NCBI GenBank assembly: GCA_021852245.1
Contig: JAJZNY010000196.1
Span: 1-8,484 of the forward strand
Direction: 5' to 3'
DNA length: 8,484 bases
From: Planctomycetota bacterium
Lineage (GTDB): Bacteria > Planctomycetota > Phycisphaerae > WQYP01
A model generated the notes under the pieces. That model made no database searches. It was given only the letters and a program-made list of their open reading frames with translations, and had not been told where the DNA came from. Every line of letters starts with the position of its first letter. The first letter of the stretch is position 1. Positions 1 to 5,592 of this stretch are shown one piece after another. A program made the position numbers and the translations under genes.

Positions 1-402
1 AATCGCCTTGTCATCTCCGTAGCGCCGGTCGCCGTGAAGTTCCTCAAAATCTTTGATGATCATGTGAATGTAATCGCGGGTTTGCGGGCGGTTGGGGTGT
101 CGGGCCACCTGAACGGTTTCCCAGGCGGAGAGATTGTCGTAGGTTTTTTTGATCAGGCTGATGAGATTCTCGCGGAGTTTTGCGATTTCGTGGCTGTAGT
201 CAACGCCTTTCTGCTCCTGCAGCACGATCAATTCCTGAATTTGCCGCTCGAGTTTTACAATCGGCTGTTCGAACGGCAGGCCCATCAGCGGTGATGTCGG
301 TGCCGGGGCAGCGGTTTCGGCGGGGGGTTTCTCCCGGGCGGAAGAAGCGGGAGGAGATTTATCGGGGGATGATTTCTTTCGGGTTCCAGTTTGCTTCGCC
401 AT
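1..402 (-). CDS. accA: Acetyl-CoA carboxylase carboxyltransferase subunit alpha, N-terminal part (cut by window edge)
   Basis: With AccD this subunit transfers the carboxyl group from carboxybiotin to acetyl-CoA, giving malonyl-CoA in the first committed step of fatty acid synthesis in the cytoplasm. Only 134 codons are present; the reading frame is open to base 1. Residues about 43-134 show the AccA N-terminal pattern: FEQPIVKLERQIQEL, a coiled helix, then LSAWETVQVARHPNRPQTRDYI and ELHGDRRYGDDKAI, matching the family's conserved RHP-R-DYI and ELHGDR-DD-AI blocks. The start at 402 has a GGAGT ribosome site at 413-409, six bases upstream. Odd feature: the first 40 or so residues are a Lys/Pro/Ala/Ser-rich low-complexity tail, whereas family members usually begin within a few residues of the FE-PI motif. 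M40 is an alternative start but has no visible ribosome site. No promoter was recognised in the 168 bases before it. Identification is firm; the catalytic core lies outside the window. Confidence 0.95.
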   Translation of the reverse strand, partial: MAKQTGTRKKSSPDKSPPASSAREKPPAETAAPAPTSPLMGLPFEQPIVKLERQIQELIVLQEQKGVDYSHEIAKLRENLISLIKKTYDNLSAWETVQVARHPNRPQTRDYIHMIIKDFEELHGDRRYGDDKAI

Positions 403-570
403 TGCGAGACTCCAATTGAGTTCAGACCACGGGTGCCTATTCACCGCCAGCATCTTAGCCCAAAACCGGCCGAACGCGGTAGTGTGCTGCGGGCCGCGGA
501 GATGCTTTCACGGTAAGGCCCGGCGCGCGATATGCCCACCTCAACAGGTGCGATTTCGGTTACCGCCGGA

Positions 571-1656
571 TCAGGGCTTCCACAGCGGCGGAATCGCCCG
601 CGCATACTGCGGCGGCCCATCGGGCTGATCACCCAAGGCAACGGCGGCATGCCAACCCCATCGTGGATCGTAAAGAATGGCCCGCGCCATGGCTATCCAA
701 TCGGCGTCGCCGCGCTGAAGTATCCCCTCCGCCTGATGGGGATCGGAGATCATGCCGACCGCACGAGTGATGATGCCGGATGCTTGGCGCACCTTGGACG
801 CAAAGCCCACCTGATAGCCCGGTTCTGCCGGTATGCGGATATGTGGAATAATGCCTCCGGATGATACGCAGGCGTAGTGTACGCCGCTGTCTTTAATACG
901 CCGTGCCAATTCGCAGGCGTCGTCAATCTGCCATCCGTCGGGATGCCAATCACTTCCGGTTATTCGCATTCCCAAGGCAACGGTTTTGGGCACCGCGCGG
1001 CGGATGCGTTCAACAACCTCCATCGCAAAGCGAATGCGATGATCAAAACTTCCGCCGTAATCGTCTTTTCGATGATTGGTCAGCGGCGACATGAATTGAT
1101 GCAGCAGGTAGCCGTGCGTGGCATGGATTTCAATGATATCGACACCTGCTGCCACGGCGCGAGATGCGGCCTGGGCAAATGCGTCTGCGGTGTGCTGGAT
1201 TTGCTCCGCGGTCAAAGCTGTCGGCAGATGCCAACCGTTGTCAAACGCGATGGCGGAGGCACTGACGGTTTGCCAGGCATCCTGCTCTACGGTGAGGGGA
1301 CCTCCGCCGAGCCAGGGAATCTGTGTTGAGGCTTTGCGCCCGGCATGGGCGAGCTGGATTCCGATGCGCACGTGTGGACGAATGCTTTTGATGAAGGAGA
1401 TGATTTTTTTCAGGGCCAGTTCATTGGCTTCGCTATAGAGTCCGAGACAGCCATGAGAAATTCTACCCCGGCGCTCTACTGCGGTTGCCTCGATCATGAC
1501 CGTGCCCGCCCCGCTGCAGGCCAAATTCGCAAGATGTTGGAGGTGCCAATCGCTCGCACAACCGTCGGCGGCACTGTATTGGCACATCGGGGCGACGGCC
1601 AGGCGATTCTTTACTTCAACTGGACCTAACTTCATATTTTCAAACAGCTTAGACAT
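571..1656 (-). CDS. Old Yellow Enzyme, YqjM/xenobiotic reductase A class (NADH:flavin oxidoreductase)
   Basis: FMN-dependent ene-reductase of 361 residues that should use NAD(P)H to reduce activated C=C bonds or nitro groups of electrophiles such as enones, quinones, maleimides and nitro compounds. It is a single cytoplasmic TIM barrel of normal length. Visible signatures of the thermophilic-like YqjM class: PMCQYS with Cys25 and Tyr27 (redox-tuning cysteine and substrate tyrosine), GIQLAHAGRKA with Gln101, EIHATHGYLLHQF with the substrate-binding pair His178/His181 and Tyr183, SPLTNHR-DDYGGS, and the FMN phosphate region VGMISDP plus the late Asp-Trp-Ile-Ala-Met-Ala-Arg segment. The C-terminal QYARA probably carries the arginine finger that YqjM-type dimers insert into the partner's active site. 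The ATG start has GGGAG at 1671-1667, ten bases away. It is divergent from the TetR gene and probably shares its control region. The physiological substrate cannot be read from sequence. Confidence 0.95.
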   Translation of the reverse strand: MSKLFENMKLGPVEVKNRLAVAPMCQYSAADGCASDWHLQHLANLACSGAGTVMIEATAVERRGRISHGCLGLYSEANELALKKIISFIKSIRPHVRIGIQLAHAGRKASTQIPWLGGGPLTVEQDAWQTVSASAIAFDNGWHLPTALTAEQIQHTADAFAQAASRAVAAGVDIIEIHATHGYLLHQFMSPLTNHRKDDYGGSFDHRIRFAMEVVERIRRAVPKTVALGMRITGSDWHPDGWQIDDACELARRIKDSGVHYACVSSGGIIPHIRIPAEPGYQVGFASKVRQASGIITRAVGMISDPHQAEGILQRGDADWIAMARAILYDPRWGWHAAVALGDQPDGPPQYARAIPPLWKP

Positions 1657-1738
1657 ACTTTAAAAACTCCCAATGATTCATGCCCTCACCGCCTCACCCG
1701 ATACCGTTCCCGGGCACCCGCGACGACTGAAGGTGACC

Positions 1739-1768
1739 ATTCTACGCAGGCTCAACTTGACTTTTCAA
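1739..1768 (-). promoter_or_regulatory. Candidate sigma70-type promoter of the OYE gene
   Basis: Read on the minus strand, TTGAAA (1768-1763) and TAGAAT (1744-1739) are separated by 18 bases and each match the -35/-10 consensus at five of six positions. Transcription would start near 1732, leaving a leader of roughly 75 bases before the OYE ATG at 1656. The -35 box lies inside the left half of the inverted repeat 1764-1794 and directly abuts the -35 box of the opposing promoter. This was found by eye only. Confidence 0.5.
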
Positions 1769-1785
1769 ATGTTCGTTTCAATTAT
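1757..1785 (+). promoter_or_regulatory. Candidate sigma70-type promoter of the TetR-efflux operon
   Basis: TTGACT (1757-1762, five of six matches to the -35 consensus) is followed after 17 bases by AATTAT (1780-1785, four of six to the -10). The start point would fall near 1792, giving a leader of about 53 bases that begins with the hairpin at 1793-1817. The promoter is back-to-back with the OYE promoter and is covered by the 1764-1794 inverted repeat, which fits autorepression by the first gene of the operon. Confidence 0.5.
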
Positions 1786-1794
1786 GTATTTGAA
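1764..1794. promoter_or_regulatory. Candidate TetR-family operator (inverted repeat TTCAAAT/ATTTGAA)
   Basis: A perfect 7-base inverted repeat, TTCAAAT at 1764-1770 and ATTTGAA at 1788-1794, is separated by 17 bases, so half-site centres are 24 bases apart. It spans the -35 box of the OYE promoter and the spacer and -10 region of the operon promoter. Regulators of the TetR family usually bind such palindromes and often lie beside them, so the TetR protein encoded at 1845 is the natural candidate ligand. The arms are AT-rich, so chance is not excluded. Confidence 0.45.
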
Positions 1795-1817
1795 GTGAGC
1801 TTTCGCAAGCGGCACTT
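1793..1817 (+). promoter_or_regulatory. Hairpin at the predicted 5' end of the operon transcript
   Basis: AAGTG (1793-1797) pairs with CACTT (1813-1817), and inside it GCTT (1799-1802) pairs with AAGC (1807-1810) around the tetraloop TCGC, with small bulges A and GG. It begins at the predicted transcription start and ends 14 bases before the ribosome site. It could protect the 5' end of the mRNA or act as a second operator. No U-tract follows, so a terminator is unlikely. Confidence 0.3.
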
Positions 1818-1831
1818 TGAGATGTTTATTT

Positions 1832-1835
1832 GGAG
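1832..1835 (+). promoter_or_regulatory. Ribosome binding site deciding the TetR start
   Basis: GGAG lies nine bases before GTG 1845, an ideal spacing. It overlaps the in-frame TTG at 1830 and is only three bases before the TTG at 1839, so those starts are disfavoured. Confidence 0.65.
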
Positions 1836-1844
1836 TATTTGGCG

Positions 1845-2507
1845 GTGGCTCGAAAACCGGATGCAGAACTGGACTCCACACGCACCCGACTGCTGGAAGC
1901 CGCAGGCGAAATATTTGCCGAGCATGGGCTTTCGGCAACAACGATCCAGATGATTTCGCAGCGTGCCGGGGCCAACATCGCCGCGGTGAATTATTACTTC
2001 GGCAGCAAGGAAAAACTCTACAATGAGGTGCTCGCCTACGGTCGGCAGATCACCGGCGAATCGGCGGATACCCCACCGGAGCTCAAACCGGGCGAAGATC
2101 CGCACGCGGCACTGGAGTTGTTCATCCGCCAATATTTAGCCCGGCTCGTGAGTCCGAATCGGCCGCAATGGTATAACAAAATGGTCGCCCGGGAGATCGC
2201 TGAGCCGACCAGTGCCCTCGATGAGTTGATCCGGATTAAGATTGAGCCGATGCGAACCCGGCTGTCAGCGATTTTACGGCGCCTGCACGACAATGTACCG
2301 GCCGAGCTGGAACAGCAGTTTATGGAATGCGTCGTGGGGCAGTGCCTGTTTTATTATCGGTGTCGCCACGTCATTCTGCGTTTGCGGGGTAAGACGGAAT
2401 ATACGGAAGAGTTGATCGACGAAATTGCCGCCAACATCGCCCGCTTCTCGCTGGGCGGAATAGCCTCTTTGATGGAAACGCAGCCGTCCGGGACGGCAGC
2501 AAACTAA
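1845..2507 (+). CDS. TetR/AcrR-family repressor, CecR-like (DUF1956 C-terminal domain)
   Basis: DNA-binding regulator of 220 residues, likely repressor of the downstream pump operon and perhaps of the divergent OYE gene. Residues about 13-59 form the TetR_N domain: helix RTRLLEAAGEIFAEHG, then the helix-turn-helix around TTIQMISQRAGANIAAVNYYFGSK, with the family's characteristic YYFGSKEKLY. The spelling NIAAVNYYFGSKE and the C-terminal part resemble E. coli CecR (YbiH), which controls an exporter operon. The ligand domain (60-215) holds three cysteines, C162, C167 and C173, in one helix. The start is taken as GTG 1845 because GGAG is nine bases upstream and it gives the typical short MARK leader; TTG 1830 would add five residues. 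It is first in the operon, 102 bases before the adaptor gene. The inducer is unknown. Family is certain; subfamily is likely. Confidence 0.93.
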   Translation: MARKPDAELDSTRTRLLEAAGEIFAEHGLSATTIQMISQRAGANIAAVNYYFGSKEKLYNEVLAYGRQITGESADTPPELKPGEDPHAALELFIRQYLARLVSPNRPQWYNKMVAREIAEPTSALDELIRIKIEPMRTRLSAILRRLHDNVPAELEQQFMECVVGQCLFYYRCRHVILRLRGKTEYTEELIDEIAANIARFSLGGIASLMETQPSGTAAN

Positions 2508-2609
2508 TACGGATGTGGACAGTGGGGAATAATAACGGAATATGGGCAACCGGCAGAGCAGTGCACGCATCAGGCTTACGCCGGAAATTTAATTGGAGTA
2601 CAAGCTGAT

Positions 2610-4004
2610 ATGACACAGACCGACCTGCAACCCGCACCGCCACCGGGTGCCGGAGAGACGTTTCGCAGCACCTCGCGCCCACCGCAGGCTGCCGCGCCGC
2701 CGGAGAAGAATGGAAAACGTAAAAAGGTTTTCCTGATCGGCGGCCTTGTGATTTTGATTCTCGGCCTGGCGTTGGGCATTCCGTATTACATTCACTCGCT
2801 GAATTATGCGTCCACGGACGATGCCTTTATTCGGGCCCACATCACGGCGGTGGCGCCGCGCGTTGCCCAGCAGATATTAAAGGTTGACGTGCTGGACAAC
2901 CAATATGTGAAAAAAGGGACGCTTTTATTAACCCTGGATTCACGCCCCTACGCCGCCCAGGTTGCCATTCTCAAGGCCCAAATTGAGAACGCCGAGGCAA
3001 AAGCCGCCGCATCCAATTATGAGCTGGGTTTAACGCGTCAACGTGCAACAGCCGCACTGGATCAGGCCATTGCCGGCGTTCAGATTGCAAGGGCAGGCCT
3101 CGCCACCGCACAGGCGGCGGTTCTGCAGGCGGCCAGCACGCTGGCACAGGCGGAGGCGGCGGTAGCATCGGCTGCGGCAGATGTGGCACGAGCCAGAGCC
3201 AATCTCGCCGCCGCGATAGCTACATCCCAGCGGGCCAACAGCGATTACCGTCGTTATCGGGGGCTGGTGAAGACCGGCGATGTCACGCCGTTTCAACTCG
3301 ATACCTATCGCGCCGATGCCGTAACCGCTGCGGCCGACGTTCTTGCCGCCCGCAAGACCCTGCTGGCGAAGATCGCTTATGTGAAGCAGGCGAACGCCAA
3401 TGTGCTTGCCGCGAAGGCGAGCATACAGGCGGCCAAGGCGGGTGTTCAGCAGGCCAAGGCGCAGTTGGTTGAGGCAAAGGCCAAAGAAGCCGCCTACGAC
3501 GTTGTGCCGCAGCAGGTGGGGCAGAAGCAAAGCAATGTCAGTTCCAGTGAGGCAACCATCAAGCAATTGAAAGCCCAGCTGGCACTGGCGGAACTTAATT
3601 TGTCGTACTGCAAAATTTACGCCCCGGTCAGCGGGTACGTAACCAAAAAAGCCATTGAACCGGGCGACTATGTTTCCGTCGGCCAGAGCCTGCTGAATAT
3701 TGTCAGTAAAAAAACATGGGTGGTGGCGAATTTCAAGGAAACCGATTTAACCCATATGAAACCGGGGGATCCGGTAACCATCAGCGTCGATGCGTATCCG
3801 CAATTTACGTTTCACGGCTACGTGCAGAGCATTCAAGCGGGCAGCGGTGCCGCGTTCAGTCTGCTGCCGCCTGAAAATGCCACCGGCAATTTCGTGAAGG
3901 TGGTGCAGCGTATTCCCGTCAAAATCCTCTTCAAGCATATGCCGAAAAATGCCCCGTTTCTTGTAACGGGCATGTCGTGCGAGCCGGAGGTGAAAGTACG
4001 ATGA
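2610..4004 (+). CDS. emrA: EmrA/HlyD-type periplasmic adaptor (membrane fusion protein) of a tripartite efflux pump
   Basis: Adaptor of 464 residues linking the inner-membrane antiporter to the outer-membrane channel. Residues 1-35 are a Pro/Ala-rich cytoplasmic tail ending in KRKK; one membrane segment spans about 40-61; STDDAFIRAHITAVAPRV (68-85) is the EmrA-type opening of the lipoyl half-domain, completed by the KIYAPVSGYV block after the hairpin (about 333-368). A beta-barrel region follows (TWVVANFKETDLTHMKPG). Between them lies an Ala/Gln/Lys-rich helical hairpin of roughly 100 residues per arm, clearly longer than in E. coli EmrA (390 residues in all). Its tip near 213-225 reads R-YRG-L-VKTGDV-T, close to the RxxxLxxxxxxS motif known for TolC docking. 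The ATG has GGAG at 2595-2598. The stop overlaps the next start (ATGA). Substrate cannot be inferred. Confidence 0.93.
   Translation: MTQTDLQPAPPPGAGETFRSTSRPPQAAAPPEKNGKRKKVFLIGGLVILILGLALGIPYYIHSLNYASTDDAFIRAHITAVAPRVAQQILKVDVLDNQYVKKGTLLLTLDSRPYAAQVAILKAQIENAEAKAAASNYELGLTRQRATAALDQAIAGVQIARAGLATAQAAVLQAASTLAQAEAAVASAAADVARARANLAAAIATSQRANSDYRRYRGLVKTGDVTPFQLDTYRADAVTAAADVLAARKTLLAKIAYVKQANANVLAAKASIQAAKAGVQQAKAQLVEAKAKEAAYDVVPQQVGQKQSNVSSSEATIKQLKAQLALAELNLSYCKIYAPVSGYVTKKAIEPGDYVSVGQSLLNIVSKKTWVVANFKETDLTHMKPGDPVTISVDAYPQFTFHGYVQSIQAGSGAAFSLLPPENATGNFVKVVQRIPVKILFKHMPKNAPFLVTGMSCEPEVKVR
3986..3990 (+). promoter_or_regulatory. Ribosome binding site deciding the EmrB-like start
   Basis: GGAGG inside the end of the adaptor gene lies ten bases before ATG 4001. 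It excludes the in-frame GTG at 3977, which lies upstream of it and would add only eight residues. Confidence 0.7.
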
Positions 4005-5587
4005 GCGCGGCCGCCGCGATTCCCCAGCCAGCTCGACCGGCCATGAATCCGTGGGTCATAGCCCCTGTGGTTGCCATGGCGGCGTTCATGGAGGTGCTGG
4101 ACACCACCATTGCAAACGTTGCCCTGCCGCACATTGCCGGCTCGCTGGCGACATCCATTGACCAGAGCACCTGGGTGCTGACGAGCTATCTCGTGGCCAA
4201 CGCCATCGTGCTGCCGCTGAACGGCTTTTTCAGTGCCGCATTCGGTCGCAAGCGCTATTTCATGGGATGCATGGCGCTATTTACGATCAGTTCCCTGATG
4301 TGCGGGATGGCACCGAATTTTTCCGCGCTGATTCTCTGCCGGATATTTCAAGGACTGGGCGGGGGTGGGCTGCAACCCGGTGCCCAGGCGATTTTGCGGG
4401 ATGTCTTTCCGCCTGAAAAAATCGGGGCCGCGATGGCCACCTACGGGATTGTGGTGGTGGTTGCGCCAGTGCTCGGCCCGCTGCTGGGCGGCTTTATCAC
4501 CGATAACTTCACGTGGCGATGGTGTTTTCTCATTAATGTGCCCGTCGGCATCATCACCCTTTTCTTTCTCTCCATCCTGCTGCAGGACAATCCTAGCCAT
4601 CGGCGGATTAAACTCAGCGAAACGAAGATTGATTACCTGGGACTTGGATTGCTGGCGGTCGGTCTGGCCAGCCTGCAGATCATGCTGGATCGGGGCGAGG
4701 ATGCGGACTGGTTTGCCTCGCCGCTCATTCGAACACTGGCCATAGCCGCCGTCCTTGGCATCTCCCTCGCCGTCTGGTGGGAATGGCGACACAAAAGCCC
4801 GATTGTCAATTTTCGCATGCTCAAAGACGTGAAGAATTTCGGCATTGCCACCTTCGGCATGTTCATGTTCGGCAGCATTCTCTACGGCAGCACAACGCTG
4901 CTGCCGCTGCTGGTGCAGAGGATGTTCGGTTACGATGCACGGCAGGCGGGAATGGTGCTGGCGCCGGGTGGAATCGTGGTATTCTGCCTGATGCCGCTGG
5001 TGGGTTTTCTCGTCCCGCGGGTGGCGACGCGCTGGTTGATCAGTTTCGGAGTTTTCTGGAACGTGGTTGCACTTTACCTGATGTCACGCCTGAGCCTGCA
5101 TGCGGATTTCAGTTCACTGGCGATGTGCCGCGTGGTGCAGGGTCTGGGTTTGGCGTTTCTCTTCGTGCCGTTTAATACCGCCGCGTTTGCCTTCGTGCCC
5201 AAGCAGAAACTGGCGGACGCATCGGGCATTATCAATCTGGCGCGGAATATCGGCGGAAGTGTCGGTATTTCGCTCTCGGTCAGCTTCGTCAAGCAGGTTG
5301 CACAGATTCATCAGAATTATCTCGTCGGCCGGGTGAATGTCCTCAATCCGGCGTATCGATCCAGTCTGCACACCTTAACGGGCGCCTTTGTGCACGGCGG
5401 ACTGGCGATCTCGGCTGCCGGTCGGGCGGCGCAGGCGGAAATTTACAACATGGTCAGCCGTGAAGCGCACATGCTGGCGTATGTGGACGCGTTCCGCGTG
5501 CTGGCGATTGTGTTTTTATTCGTATTACCGATAGCGGCGGTGCTCAAAACGCCTTCGTTCAAGAGCGCCCCGGTCGTGGTGGAGTGA
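4001..5587 (+). CDS. emrB: EmrB-type multidrug:H+ antiporter (MFS, DHA2 family)
   Basis: Inner-membrane proton-driven exporter of 528 residues with the usual 14 membrane segments of the DHA2 family. Evidence: MEVLDTTIANVALPHIAGSL (30-49; Asp34 in the first helix, motif D1), motif A-like GFFSAAFGRKR after helix 2 (75-85; the usual acidic residue is Ala), the glycine-rich FQGLGGGGLQPGAQAI, antiporter motif C VAPVLGPLLGG (about 152-162), FTWRWCFLINVPVGI, and LQIMLDRGEDADWF (about 224-237), nearly the same as in E. coli EmrB. A long soluble loop (HQNYLVGRV to REAHMLAYVDAF) precedes the last helix, as in EmrB. ATG 4001 overlaps the adaptor stop by four bases, implying translational coupling; GGAGG is ten bases upstream. 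It works with the adjacent adaptor and channel to export hydrophobic toxic compounds; the actual substrate is unknown. Confidence 0.95.
   Translation: MSAAAAIPQPARPAMNPWVIAPVVAMAAFMEVLDTTIANVALPHIAGSLATSIDQSTWVLTSYLVANAIVLPLNGFFSAAFGRKRYFMGCMALFTISSLMCGMAPNFSALILCRIFQGLGGGGLQPGAQAILRDVFPPEKIGAAMATYGIVVVVAPVLGPLLGGFITDNFTWRWCFLINVPVGIITLFFLSILLQDNPSHRRIKLSETKIDYLGLGLLAVGLASLQIMLDRGEDADWFASPLIRTLAIAAVLGISLAVWWEWRHKSPIVNFRMLKDVKNFGIATFGMFMFGSILYGSTTLLPLLVQRMFGYDARQAGMVLAPGGIVVFCLMPLVGFLVPRVATRWLISFGVFWNVVALYLMSRLSLHADFSSLAMCRVVQGLGLAFLFVPFNTAAFAFVPKQKLADASGIINLARNIGGSVGISLSVSFVKQVAQIHQNYLVGRVNVLNPAYRSSLHTLTGAFVHGGLAISAAGRAAQAEIYNMVSREAHMLAYVDAFRVLAIVFLFVLPIAAVLKTPSFKSAPVVVE
5581..5584 (+). promoter_or_regulatory. 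Ribosome binding site deciding the outer-membrane channel start
   Basis: GGAG at the very end of the antiporter gene lies eight bases before ATG 5593 but only two before ATG 5587. The later ATG is therefore the likelier start. Either one keeps the lipoprotein signal intact. Confidence 0.6.
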
Positions 5588-5592
5588 TGTGT

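Noticed and set aside
537..550. Small hairpin CACCT-caac-AGGTG downstream of the OYE stop as a terminator
   Set aside because: Five-base stem without a T-run on the minus strand; too weak to call.
403..570. Possible gene or accA promoter between accA and the OYE gene
   Set aside because: No coding frame with a ribosome site and no -35/-10 pair with acceptable spacing; only TAAGAT on the minus strand resembles a -10, without a partner.
877..1329. Plus-strand open frame of 150 codons across the OYE gene
   Set aside because: The opposite strand carries an intact OYE with all catalytic motifs; the plus frame has no recognisable protein.
1822..1832. ATG at 1822 as the TetR start
   Set aside because: It is out of frame with the TetR protein; GTG 1845 has the well-placed GGAG.
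2508..2609. Separate promoter for the pump genes
   Set aside because: AATAAT-like words exist near 2527-2535, but no -35 box at 16-19 bases upstream; co-transcription with the TetR gene is simpler.
3030..3566. Long open frame (178 codons) on the minus strand inside the adaptor gene
   Set aside because: It is the reverse shadow of the Ala/Gln-rich coiled-coil codons; the composition is artefactual and no family is recognisable.
3977..4000. Upstream GTG as the antiporter start
   Set aside because: ATG 4001 has GGAGG at ten bases and a classic ATGA overlap with the adaptor stop; the GTG lies before that ribosome site.
4277..4792. Open frame of 171 codons on the minus strand inside the antiporter gene
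   Set aside because: Shadow of the antiporter; the hydrophilic, low-similarity product has no domain and no ribosome site of note.
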